Assembly (NCBI RefSeq): GCF_017744675.1
Contig: NZ_JAGIAV010000002.1
Coordinates: 372,001 to 436,000 of the forward strand
Reading direction: 5' to 3'
DNA: 64,000 nt
DNA from: Flavobacterium sp.
GTDB lineage: Bacteria > Bacteroidota > Bacteroidia > Flavobacteriales > Flavobacteriaceae
The notes under the pieces were generated by a model. The model was given only the letters and a program-made list of their open reading frames with translations, was not told where the DNA came from and did not search any database. Of the stretch, positions 44,103 to 52,036 are shown piece after piece. The translations under genes were made by a program, and so were the position numbers. Numbering within the stretch: the stretch's first letter is position 1; every line of letters begins with the position of its first letter.

Positions 44103-44639
44103 ATGGAAAATTCAAAATCTTGGGTTATAGACCCTTTGCACTCTGAAGTGCTTTTCAAAATTAAGCATTTGGCTATTTCAACTGTTACTGGTTCTTTCAG
44201 AACATTTGAAGGAACTATCGTTACTGAGAAATCCGATTTTAACAACGCCAAAGTATTCTTCACAATTGATGTTAAAAGTATTGATACTAATCAATCGCAA
44301 CGAGATGAGCACTTACAAAATGATGACTTCTTCTCTTCTGATTTATATCCGAAAATAAATTTTGAATCCACTTCATTTATAAATACTAATGGAAATAATT
44401 ATAAAATGAGCGGTGATTTAACAATGAAAGGCATCACTAAAAATGTAGAATTAAATGTAGAATACGGTGGCTCAGAATATAGTGCCCAAGGGCAATTAAA
44501 GCATGGTTTCGAAATTACTGGAGTTATCGATCGAAAAGAGTTTGGAATAGCTTGGAACATTCCTATAAGATCAGGAGTTTTGGGGCTGGGAGAAGACATC
44601 AAACTGGCAGCAAACATTCAAGTCTCTGAATTAGCGTAA
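44103..44639 (+). CDS. YceI-family lipid/isoprenoid-binding protein
   Basis: A 178-residue YceI-like lipocalin-fold protein. It opens WVIDPLHSEVLFKIKHL and has the family phrases GDLTMKGITKNVELNVEYGG and ITGVIDRKEFGIAWN. There is no signal peptide, so unlike E. coli YceI it should be cytoplasmic. Family members bind polyisoprenoids or quinones, which fits with control by an HxlR regulator that responds to electrophiles. It is transcribed alone and ends at a bidirectional terminator. Confidence 0.92.
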   Translation: MENSKSWVIDPLHSEVLFKIKHLAISTVTGSFRTFEGTIVTEKSDFNNAKVFFTIDVKSIDTNQSQRDEHLQNDDFFSSDLYPKINFESTSFINTNGNNYKMSGDLTMKGITKNVELNVEYGGSEYSAQGQLKHGFEITGVIDRKEFGIAWNIPIRSGVLGLGEDIKLAANIQVSELA

Positions 44640-44718
44640 TCGGAAATTAATTAAATTACTTGAAAACAGTGAGCCTTTGTAAAAGCAAAAAATCACGAAA
44701 GGATTTTTCCAAGCATAA

Positions 44719-44752
44719 AAAAAGCCTGAGAATATGGATTCTCAGGCTTTTT
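44719..44752. terminator. Bidirectional terminator
   Basis: AAAAAGCCTGAGAAT and ATTCTCAGGCTTTTT, with a four-base loop, lie between yceI and the convergent aminotransferase gene. Confidence 0.88.
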
Positions 44753-44760
44753 AGATTAAC

Positions 44761-46239
44761 TCAAACTAACTTAAACCATTCATTTACTTCTTTTTCGATA
44801 GTATCTTCAATTTTCGGATTTTCAAATTCATTTGAAACGGGATTATATTCATAATCTTTTTTCCATTCTTTATAATTCAAAGCCACTTTTTCAATGGCAT
44901 CGCAGATATAAAAAAGCTCTTCATTACTCATGATCGGATGCAATGATAAACGAACCCATCCTGGCTTATTAGTCTGATTACGCTTTAGTAATTCAGTTGT
45001 AATTTCTGCCGATTTCTCTTCGCTGATGTTGAACAGATAGTGCGCATAAGTGCTTGCGCAAGACCAGCCTCCGCGAACTTGAATGCCAAAACGGTCATTC
45101 AAAAGTCTAACGATCAAATTATAATGAATATCTTCAATTACAAAAGAAACGCAGCCTATTCGCTCTGTGGTTAAATCTCCCAAAATAGACAATCCTTTTA
45201 TTTTTTGAAGTCTCGAAAAACAAAGATCAAGGAGTTCGTTTTCTCTTTTTTTGATATTCTCCACTCCCATTTGTTCTTTTAATTCTAAAGCCAGTGCGGT
45301 TCTAATAACTTGCAAAAAACCAGGAGTTCCTCCATCTTCTCTCACTTCTATCACATCGCTGTAACAATATTTTCCTAGCGGATTGGTCCATTTTACATTT
45401 CCTCCGCCTGGATTATCAGGAAAATCAGATCGGTATAATTTTTCATTGAAAACCAAAATGCCACAAGTTCCAGGGCCACCCAAAAATTTATGAGGCGAAA
45501 AGAAAATCGCATCCAATTGTTCTTCTGGGTCTTTTGGATGCATATCGATTTTGACATAAGGCGCCGAAGCGGCAAAATCAACAAAACAAAGTCCGCCGTT
45601 TTGGTGCATTATTTTGGCTAATTCATGATAAGGCGTAATAATTCCCGTAACATTCGAACAGGCTGTAAACGAACCTATTTTTAAACTTCTATCAGCATAT
45701 TTTTTAATTTCATTTGAAAGAACTTTTGGATCGACTAAATTGTTTTCGTCGGGAGAAAGAATCACAACATCTGCATTAATTTCATACCATGGAACTTGAT
45801 TGGAATGATGCTCCATGTGGGTGATAAAAACGACTGGTTTATCGGTTTCTGATTCGTAATTTTTTCTTACTCCAATAATACGCTGCAATTTGGATAAAGC
45901 TGCCGTCATTCCGCTTCCCGTTGTCACCAAAACATCCGATTCGCTGGCATTAACCGATTTTTTAATAATTTCTCTCGAATGCTGATAAGCATAAGTAGAC
46001 GTTTTTCCTGTCTGACTTGAAAGAGAATGCGTATTGGCAATCATTGGACCAATTTTGTTGAGCATAATTTCTTCGATTGGGGCGTATAATCTTCCGCTGG
46101 CAACCCAGTCTGCATATACTAGATTTTGTTCTCCGTAAACCGATTCGAAAGTATGATCAATTCCTACTGTATTTTCTCTAAATTTAGAAAAGTAACACTC
46201 AGGCTCTGTTGGTTTTGTTGTTGGCTCAATAGCATTCAT
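44761..46239 (-). CDS. Class V aminotransferase/cysteine desulfurase-like PLP enzyme
   Basis: A 492-residue fold-type I PLP enzyme of the class V (SufS/Csd-like) group. The phosphate-binding TTGSGMTAAL is at about 106-115. The cofactor aspartate is in FVDFAASAPY (Asp221). The Schiff-base lysine is Lys251 in SPHKFLGGPG, and the C-terminal RGGWSCASTYAHYL carries a Cys at the position of the desulfurase active-site loop. It is longer than SufS (about 410), with an extra C-terminal tail. No suf genes are adjacent, so it may act on another amino acid. Confidence 0.82.
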   Translation of the reverse strand: MNAIEPTTKPTEPECYFSKFRENTVGIDHTFESVYGEQNLVYADWVASGRLYAPIEEIMLNKIGPMIANTHSLSSQTGKTSTYAYQHSREIIKKSVNASESDVLVTTGSGMTAALSKLQRIIGVRKNYESETDKPVVFITHMEHHSNQVPWYEINADVVILSPDENNLVDPKVLSNEIKKYADRSLKIGSFTACSNVTGIITPYHELAKIMHQNGGLCFVDFAASAPYVKIDMHPKDPEEQLDAIFFSPHKFLGGPGTCGILVFNEKLYRSDFPDNPGGGNVKWTNPLGKYCYSDVIEVREDGGTPGFLQVIRTALALELKEQMGVENIKKRENELLDLCFSRLQKIKGLSILGDLTTERIGCVSFVIEDIHYNLIVRLLNDRFGIQVRGGWSCASTYAHYLFNISEEKSAEITTELLKRNQTNKPGWVRLSLHPIMSNEELFYICDAIEKVALNYKEWKKDYEYNPVSNEFENPKIEDTIEKEVNEWFKLV

Positions 46240-46298
46240 ATCCTTATCATTTTTTAATTAACTAAATTGTATTGTTGTATTCTTCTTCTAGGGCTGTC

Positions 46299-47288
46299 TT
46301 AAATTTTATTCTCCAAAAGATTCTTTAATGTCGATTGCAATTCCTCGCCATGAAGGTTTTTGGCAACGATTACTCCTTTAGGATCAATTAGATAATTGCC
46401 AGGAATTGCTCTCACGCCGTATAATTTGGCAACCGCGCTATTCCAGAAAAGCAAATCAGAAACATGTGTCCAGGTCAAATTATCGTCTTTAATTCCTTTA
46501 ACCCAGTTTTCTTTCTTTTTGTCTAAAGAGATTGCCACAATGTTGAATCCTTTATCATGAAATTCTTTGTAAGCAGCTACAATATTCGGATTCTCTTTTC
46601 GGCATGGCCCGCACCAAGAAGCCCAAAAATCAACCAAAGTATACCCTTTTAAATTGTCATAAAGTCGAACTGGTTTTCCATCAGGATCTTTGGCAGTAAA
46701 ATCAGGGGCTTTTTTACCGACCGCTAATCCGTCTAAAACGGTAACCAGTTCTTTTAATTCTTTCACGTAAGTGATGTTTTGAAGGCTTTTATCTAATAGG
46801 GCAATATTTTGTGTAATCTGTTCAGGAGTTAATCTATACGACCAGTTTCGGTACAGCACATAAGCAGAAACAATAGATTTTGGATTTTCTGTTATGAATT
46901 TGCTGATTTCTACATCTTTGGTCTTTTTATAGGTTTCAAACAAATTCTGAGAAGCCGAACCTTCGACCACAGAAGCAGTATAATATTTCTTTGGACTTAG
47001 TTTTACCGTAATGGGATCTTTTTCAAGGAAAATATATAATGGCGAACTTTCAGTATTCACGCTTAATCCGTATAATTCTGGCGTTTTTACTTTCGTTTTA
47101 AAACTAAAATTTCCATCTTTTACTTTTACCGAATCAATTGTGGTAAACATTTTATTATGAAACTTCTGCAAGTAAACGTATTGCGCCACGGTATCGACAA
47201 CAGTTCCTTTTAATTGCAAATTATTTTCCTGAGCTTGAGTTTGAAAAGCTCCAAGGAACAAAGCAAAACCTAATAGTATTTTTTTCAT
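46299..47288 (-). CDS. TlpA-family thioredoxin with DUF4369-like N-terminal domain
   Basis: A 329-residue exported protein. The signal peptide MKKILLGFALFLGAFQTQAQ defines Met 47288 as start; the frame runs nine codons further up without signal character. The DUF4369-like beta domain occupies about 25-115, followed by helices. The AhpC/TSA-thioredoxin domain begins near KKAPDFTAKD and has the redox motif WCGPC (Cys226, Cys229). It is expected to handle disulfides in the periplasm, as in cytochrome maturation or oxidative repair. The only promoter seen upstream is the SAM-riboswitch promoter at 47653, so the gene may be under S-adenosylmethionine control. Confidence 0.88.
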   Translation of the reverse strand: MKKILLGFALFLGAFQTQAQENNLQLKGTVVDTVAQYVYLQKFHNKMFTTIDSVKVKDGNFSFKTKVKTPELYGLSVNTESSPLYIFLEKDPITVKLSPKKYYTASVVEGSASQNLFETYKKTKDVEISKFITENPKSIVSAYVLYRNWSYRLTPEQITQNIALLDKSLQNITYVKELKELVTVLDGLAVGKKAPDFTAKDPDGKPVRLYDNLKGYTLVDFWASWCGPCRKENPNIVAAYKEFHDKGFNIVAISLDKKKENWVKGIKDDNLTWTHVSDLLFWNSAVAKLYGVRAIPGNYLIDPKGVIVAKNLHGEELQSTLKNLLENKI

Positions 47289-47397
47289 TTTATTTTTAGT
47301 TTTAGAATTAGACAAAAGATTTTCAGGCCAATGTCAAAAGCCATTAGCGTAATTGTTATTTTATAAAAGGAATCTGGGATAACTAGTGTTTTCGCAT

Positions 47398-47478
47398 TCA
47401 GAAAAAGGCAAAGCTGTTTTCTTCAAAAATGGAATTCAAAAGTTCATAACCGGCGTACAAAATGGATTCTGCTTTCAT
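47398..47478 (-). CDS. 26-codon open frame following the SAM riboswitch
   Basis: On the minus strand, ATG at 47478 opens MKAESILYAGYELLNSIFEE then NSFAFF and TGA at 47398. It is the first open frame after the riboswitch, 52 bases downstream, and lies before the TlpA gene. It has no clear Shine-Dalgarno sequence and no recognised family. It could be a leader peptide, a small protein or the 5' remnant of a lost gene. Confidence 0.35.
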   Translation of the reverse strand: MKAESILYAGYELLNSIFEENSFAFF

Positions 47479-47529
47479 AATAAAAATTTTAAATTGGATG
47501 ATCTTAAACAGATTTACGGAGAAATCTTT

Positions 47530-47627
47530 CTTATCTGCCCGCCTATAGCGGAAGGATTTAGCACCTTATTCGGCAACAGGTTGCTAAGACTTCAATGGGC
47601 CTATTCCCTCAGTCTTTCTGGATAAGT
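47530..47627 (-). ncRNA. SAM-I (S-box) riboswitch
   Basis: On the minus strand, P1 is CTTATC (47626-47621) with GATAAG (47535-47530). Between them are the invariant S-box blocks in order: AGAAAGACTGAGGGA, GGCCC, TGAAG, TTAGCAACC, GGTGCTAAATCC and GGGCAGATAAG. It senses S-adenosylmethionine. No T-rich terminator stem is obvious after P1; AGATTT...AAATCT (47527-47510) is the only nearby hairpin, so the control mechanism is unclear. Downstream lie the 26-codon frame and the TlpA gene rather than a methionine gene. Confidence 0.95.
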
Positions 47628-47652
47628 ATCATTATATAAATTTTCTTCGATA

Positions 47653-47660
47653 CAAATATA
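47653..47660 (-). promoter_or_regulatory. Promoter of the SAM riboswitch transcript
   Basis: On the minus strand, TTG (47684-47682), a 21-bp spacer, then TATATTTG (47660-47653). Transcription would start about 20 bases before P1. Confidence 0.65.
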
Positions 47661-47848
47661 TATTAATTCTACCGAATTAGTCAAGTTTAAAATGTGTTTT
47701 TTTAAAATATTTTATTCCGTTGTATTTAAATCGCTATAAAACAATACAAATCAATGCATTAAAACAGAAAAGTATTTTAGCTTCTTTTTCATTTTATAAA
47801 AGAAATTCACACTTTTTAGAATTTAAAGAAGAAGTATCATTTTTGTTC

Positions 47849-48295
47849 TTAAAGAAAAACGTGCAGGTATTTATTTTTTTCCAGATTTGGAAGAGTCACT
47901 TTTAGTCCGTTTTCTAGATTTGAGGCAAATAATTGCAGTACTTGTTTTAGGTCGTTAAAATTATTGGGTTTCACAAAATAACATAATGCACCAAGATTGG
48001 CGGCTTTGTCCATATCATTTTTGTGTGAAGAAGTAGAGATCATAATTACAGGAATCTCTTTGTAGCGCGCATCCAATTTTAGCTCTTTCAGACATTCCCA
48101 CCCATTCATTATGGGCATATTTAAATCTAAAAAAATAACCTCTGGAATTTTATCTTGCTTTTTCAGTGTTTTCAGCGCTTCACTTCCATTTTCTGCACAA
48201 TGGCAAATAATATTTTGGTCTATATCAGCCAATGCTTCACAAAACATTTCTGCATCGTCTCTATCATCGTCAGCTAATAAAATTATCTTTTTCAT
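47849..48295 (-). CDS. Single-domain response regulator (receiver only)
   Basis: A 148-residue CheY-like receiver with no output domain. The acidic pocket is Asp10/Asp11, the phospho-acceptor is Asp57 (VIFLDLNMPIMNG), the switch residue is Thr88 (MISTSS) and the conserved lysine is Lys109 (FVKP). It resembles the RcpA-like receivers paired with PAS or phytochrome kinases. The kinase gene ends 5 bp upstream, so this receiver is its likely phosphorylation target. The last 25 residues are less conserved and run into an AT-rich region. Confidence 0.92.
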   Translation of the reverse strand: MKKIILLADDDRDDAEMFCEALADIDQNIICHCAENGSEALKTLKKQDKIPEVIFLDLNMPIMNGWECLKELKLDARYKEIPVIMISTSSHKNDMDKAANLGALCYFVKPNNFNDLKQVLQLFASNLENGLKVTLPNLEKNKYLHVFL

Positions 48296-48300
48296 TCTAA

Positions 48301-50970
48301 TTAAATGTCTTCTATATTTTGTTCAAATGGCAATGTTATAATAAAAACAGCGCCTTTATTTGAAATTCCGGTTGCTCTAATAGTTCCTCCGTGGCGTTCG
48401 GCTATTTTTTTACAGAGTGACAAGCCTAAACCTGTTCCTTCATAACGATCTTTAGAATTTAAACGGGTAAACGTTTCGAAAATGCGTCCTGTTTGGTCAA
48501 GATCAAAACCAATTCCGTTATCTTCTACCGTAATTCTGGCAATTCTGTTTCCATTTTCTATTTCTTCTGTTGCTGTAATGCTAATTTGTGGCGGAGTATC
48601 TTCTTTAGCAAATTTAATAGAATTATTAATCAGGTTATAAAACAGCTGATACAGCAATACAGAAGCTCCTTCTATAATTGGGAGTTCTTCAAAGTGAATT
48701 GTGCCTTTTGCTTCTTGGAGCGCAATTTCAAGGTCGTTTTGTATATTTTTAATAACCTCATTTAAATCGACGATTGTTGTTTTTTGCGAATCGGCATTCA
48801 TTTTAGAATAAGCCAAAACGCCATCAATCATATTAAACATTCGATCTGCCGCAACATGAATTCGCTCAATATATTTTGATGAAGATTCGTCAAGCTGATT
48901 CGCCATATGATCTTCTAGTCGGCTTAAAAATGTTTTTATTTTTCGAACAGGTTCTTTTAGATCGTGCGAAGCAACATGTGCAAATTGCTGCAAGTCGTCA
49001 TTAGATCTCTGCAATTCTTTGGTACGTTCTGCTACTAAAATTTCGAGTTTTTCGGTTATCGATTTTTGTTCATGAATATCGGTGCACGTGCCAAACCAAT
49101 TGATAATTACACCTTCTTTATCTCTAATAGGAACTGCTTTGCTTAAAAACCAGCGGTATTCTCCAGTGTTGGCATTTCTTAAACGAAATTCAAGCTGATA
49201 GGAAAGTCCTGCATGTACACTTTCGTACCAAGTTTTTGACACTAGATAAACATCATCGGCATGCAATTTTGAAATCCAGCTTAAATCTCCAAATTCGCGT
49301 TCTTCAAGACCTGTATATTCATACCAACGACTGTTGTAATAATCAACAAAACCGTCTGAATTGGCTGTCCAAATAATTTGAGGAACCAAATCTGCTAGCT
49401 GTCTAAATCTTTCTTCACTTTCTGCTATAACGTTTTGAAGTTCTTTCTGCGAAGTAATATCACTCGATGCTCCAAACCATTCAATTATCTTTTCTTGATC
49501 GTCTAATATCGGCACCACTCTGGAGAAAACCCATTTGAGGGTATCATCCTTAAAAATCCGATGCTCCATTTCAAAAATAGATTTTTCTACTATAGATTTA
49601 GAAATAAGATGAACTGCCATCTGCAAATCGCTGGCATGAATAAATTTATCCAACCAATTGATGCCTCGTTCTCCTGAATTAGACAAGCGTCCGTCTCCTT
49701 CTAGATTTTGCATAATCATCCAGTCGGCATCGAGTCGGTAAACCAAATCAGATGACGCGTTGACTAAAGCTCGAAAACGGCTTTCGCTTTCTTCCATTTT
49801 CTGGCGTGCCAGAACCTGCTGTGTAACCTCAACTGCTACTTGTATCATTCCGGTTATCTGTCCGTCTTCAATCAACGGGCGATAAGCCAAATTGTAATAA
49901 TAGTTTTTTAATTTTCCTGTACGATTATGCGGAACCAAAACCTCGCTTTGGTCAAAAGGAATTCCTTCGTTATACACCTTTAGAACCTGCTCCCAAACAT
50001 ATTGTCCTTCAAGTTCTGGCAATACATCAATCATTCTCATGCCAATAACTTCTTCTCCGCGACCTATCATTTGCAGCATGTGTTTGTTGATCTGTTCAAT
50101 GACAAGATCATCACCTTTAAGGACTAATGTTGGCGCTGGGGTTTGATGAATCATTTTACGGAAACGATTCTCGCTTTGCTGTAATCTTTCTTCTGCCTGC
50201 TTGCTTTCGGTTATATCTCTTGTAGTTCCGGCGACAAGCTCCACTTCTCCTCTTTCATTAAAAACTGGAACTAAAATATAATCGTAGATTCGTCGTCCAA
50301 GTTCAGCATGCGGAAAAGAAACTGTTCCCCTAATCGTTTTTTTTTCGGAAACAACCGTATCTATTTCACGTTCGTGCATTTCGGCGTGCCATTCTTCATA
50401 ACCATTTTCTCTTAATCCTCGTCCGATAGCCTCTTCTCCCGATTTGCCCCACATGGTCAATAAAGCTTTATTGGCATAAGTAAATCTATAATCGAGATCA
50501 AATACATAAACCAGGTCGGGAGTTCCGTTTATTATAGAATTGTATAATCTTTTTTGTTTTTCTGCAGCTATCAATGCATTGTTTAGTGCGGTTTCGGCCT
50601 GCTTCTTTTCGGTGATATCTTCCATTGTTATCACCAATACTTCATCTTGTTTTACAGCTGTAAATCTAAAACAGTATTTTCTCTTTTCATTTTCATACCA
50701 CTCTTCAAAGTTGACTGCAATTCCAGTTTCTGCAGCTTCAATAAACTGTTCTAGAATATTTGTTTCTTTAATTTTAGAAAAAACCTTGCTAAGCGGTTTG
50801 CCTTTGTAATCTCTGTTATTGATCCAGTTTATAATGTAGTCATTAAATAACAATACTGAAAAATCTTCTACCTTATTTTTAGTATTGTATAAAGATTTTA
50901 AAACTGCAATACCATTTGGCGCAGCGTTAAAAACGGTTTGAAAAAGGCCCAAATTATTTATTAGCTCCAT
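48301..50970 (-). CDS. Cytoplasmic multi-PAS sensor histidine kinase
   Basis: An 889-residue kinase with no signal peptide or membrane segment. About five PAS/PAC units lie between residues 1 and 640 (for example EAIGRGLRENGYEEWHAEMH and the repeated WFGxxxDI PAC ends). A short coiled coil, a HisKA domain with His669 (VASHDLKEPVRK) and a HATPase domain follow; the latter has the N box NLINNSIKFA, G1 DNGIGF and G2 GTGLGL. The HisKA type is the phytochrome-like SHDLxEP group. It phosphorylates the receiver gene that follows by 5 bp. A -7 element is at 51045-51052. The signal is unknown. Confidence 0.92.
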   Translation of the reverse strand: MELINNLGLFQTVFNAAPNGIAVLKSLYNTKNKVEDFSVLLFNDYIINWINNRDYKGKPLSKVFSKIKETNILEQFIEAAETGIAVNFEEWYENEKRKYCFRFTAVKQDEVLVITMEDITEKKQAETALNNALIAAEKQKRLYNSIINGTPDLVYVFDLDYRFTYANKALLTMWGKSGEEAIGRGLRENGYEEWHAEMHEREIDTVVSEKKTIRGTVSFPHAELGRRIYDYILVPVFNERGEVELVAGTTRDITESKQAEERLQQSENRFRKMIHQTPAPTLVLKGDDLVIEQINKHMLQMIGRGEEVIGMRMIDVLPELEGQYVWEQVLKVYNEGIPFDQSEVLVPHNRTGKLKNYYYNLAYRPLIEDGQITGMIQVAVEVTQQVLARQKMEESESRFRALVNASSDLVYRLDADWMIMQNLEGDGRLSNSGERGINWLDKFIHASDLQMAVHLISKSIVEKSIFEMEHRIFKDDTLKWVFSRVVPILDDQEKIIEWFGASSDITSQKELQNVIAESEERFRQLADLVPQIIWTANSDGFVDYYNSRWYEYTGLEEREFGDLSWISKLHADDVYLVSKTWYESVHAGLSYQLEFRLRNANTGEYRWFLSKAVPIRDKEGVIINWFGTCTDIHEQKSITEKLEILVAERTKELQRSNDDLQQFAHVASHDLKEPVRKIKTFLSRLEDHMANQLDESSSKYIERIHVAADRMFNMIDGVLAYSKMNADSQKTTIVDLNEVIKNIQNDLEIALQEAKGTIHFEELPIIEGASVLLYQLFYNLINNSIKFAKEDTPPQISITATEEIENGNRIARITVEDNGIGFDLDQTGRIFETFTRLNSKDRYEGTGLGLSLCKKIAERHGGTIRATGISNKGAVFIITLPFEQNIEDI

Positions 50971-51044
50971 TCTAGTTGTGAGTGAAAATAATTTCTAATT
51001 GATATAATGCGGTAGAAGGCATCGAAATTTGCTCAATTCTTTCT

Positions 51045-51052
51045 CAAATATA
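51045..51052 (-). promoter_or_regulatory. -7 element for the kinase-receiver operon
   Basis: TATATTTG on the minus strand fits TAnnTTTG, 74 bp before the kinase ATG. Confidence 0.5.
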
Positions 51053-51141
51053 GAGAAAAACGAAGTTACTTTTAACATTTTTTTAAGTGAATTTAAATTA
51101 ATCAAATGCTCTTTAAGTTCTCTATTTCGTTTCTGAGCATC

Positions 51142-51174
51142 AAAAAAGCCGAATCTTTGCGATTCAGCTTTTTT
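51142..51174 (-). terminator. Terminator of the 67-aa lipoprotein gene
   Basis: On the minus strand, GCTGAATC-GCAAA-GATTCGGC with flanking A and T runs. Confidence 0.8.
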
Positions 51175-51194
51175 GCCAATTTAATTAGAAATAA

Positions 51195-51398
51195 TTATTT
51201 TGCAATAGTATCTGTTTTAACTGTTGCTGTTGTATCAATATTTACAGTATCTACTTCTGGCCCAACTGTATCTATAGTATTTCGAATACTATCATTTTCG
51301 TATGAATCTCTTGTAGTGTTTTCGTTCTTTTTACAAGAAAATGCTAATCCTGCCAGAAGAATTAAGAAAGCTGCTTTAGTTTTTATTTGCGTTTTCAT
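51195..51398 (-). CDS. Small Thr/Asp-rich lipoprotein
   Basis: A 67-residue protein with a type II signal (MKTQIKTKAAFLILLAGLAFSC, lipobox AFSC, Cys22). The short, disordered mature part is rich in Thr, Asp and Asn, with repeated DTV/DTT. No domain is known. It is separated from the next lipoprotein gene by 103 bp. Similar small lipoproteins cluster around stress genes in flavobacteria, but no function can be assigned here. Confidence 0.6.
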   Translation of the reverse strand: MKTQIKTKAAFLILLAGLAFSCKKNENTTRDSYENDSIRNTIDTVGPEVDTVNIDTTATVKTDTIAK

Positions 51399-51501
51399 AA
51401 TTATATATTTTTAAATGAATATTTCTTTTTTAATACTTATAAAATTACTCCTTTTAGAAATGTAGCTATTACACAATTTTTAAAACTTATTACATAATGA
51501 G

Positions 51502-51843
51502 TTAACGTTTTTTACCTTTTACACTATCTTTTTTAAGTTTCACACTGTCTTTTTGCACACCAGATTCGCTTGTATAGGTTGCGCCATCAACGGCGCTTGC
51601 GCTAGGTCCACTTCCTTGTCCTGCAGTACTTTTCGAGGCATTACGGTCAGATTGCTGTACTCCTGGATTTTGTGTATTTGAGCTAGGATCAACTGGCGTA
51701 TTGGTGCTGTCTTTTGCTTTACTGGTAGAATCAAGCGGTGTTTGATTTGTTTCTATCTCGTCGCTATAACCATCATTGTTGTTTTTACACGAGGTTATTA
51801 TTCCCATAAAAAGTATGAGAATGGCAATTTTTAGTGTTTTCAT
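51502..51843 (-). CDS. Small low-complexity lipoprotein
   Basis: A 113-residue protein with signal MKTLKIAILILFMGIITSC (lipobox ITSC, Cys19). A disordered region rich in Ser, Thr, Asp and Asn follows, ending in a basic DSVKLKKDSVKGKKR repeat. The basic tail could bind peptidoglycan, lipopolysaccharide or nucleic acid. It has no recognised domain. It is divergent from the FAD/Rieske gene across 193 bp. Confidence 0.6.
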   Translation of the reverse strand: MKTLKIAILILFMGIITSCKNNNDGYSDEIETNQTPLDSTSKAKDSTNTPVDPSSNTQNPGVQQSDRNASKSTAGQGSGPSASAVDGATYTSESGVQKDSVKLKKDSVKGKKR

Positions 51844-51991
51844 AATAATTCGTTTTTACAATTTCAAACAAGGAACTACTATTCAGCAAATTACGTTTAC
51901 AGTATTTCTTCTGATTCTTACATAAAATCGTACTGGAAATCCTATAAAATTTCTAAATCAAAGCTGTAAGCCATCTCTGCTTTTTAGGTAG

Positions 51992-51999
51992 TAGCTTTG
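51992..51999 (+). promoter_or_regulatory. -7-like element for the FAD/Rieske gene
   Basis: TAGCTTTG fits TAnnTTTG, 37 bp before the ATG. No TTG at -33 was found. Confidence 0.35.
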
Positions 52000-52036
52000 A
52001 AATGAATGTTTTATACATCATATAAAGAATAAAAAA

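Noticed and set aside
47386-47625. 79-codon plus-strand frame ending LRLQWAYSLSLSG
   Set aside because: It is antisense to the SAM-I riboswitch; its apparent sequence comes from the conserved RNA.
47720-47905. 61-codon plus-strand frame rich in Phe and Lys
   Set aside because: It overlaps the receiver gene's 3' end in antisense, in AT-rich DNA, with no promoter or family.
51106-51414. 102-codon plus-strand hydrophobic frame
   Set aside because: It is antisense to the 67-residue lipoprotein and its terminator; the minus-strand gene has a clear lipobox.
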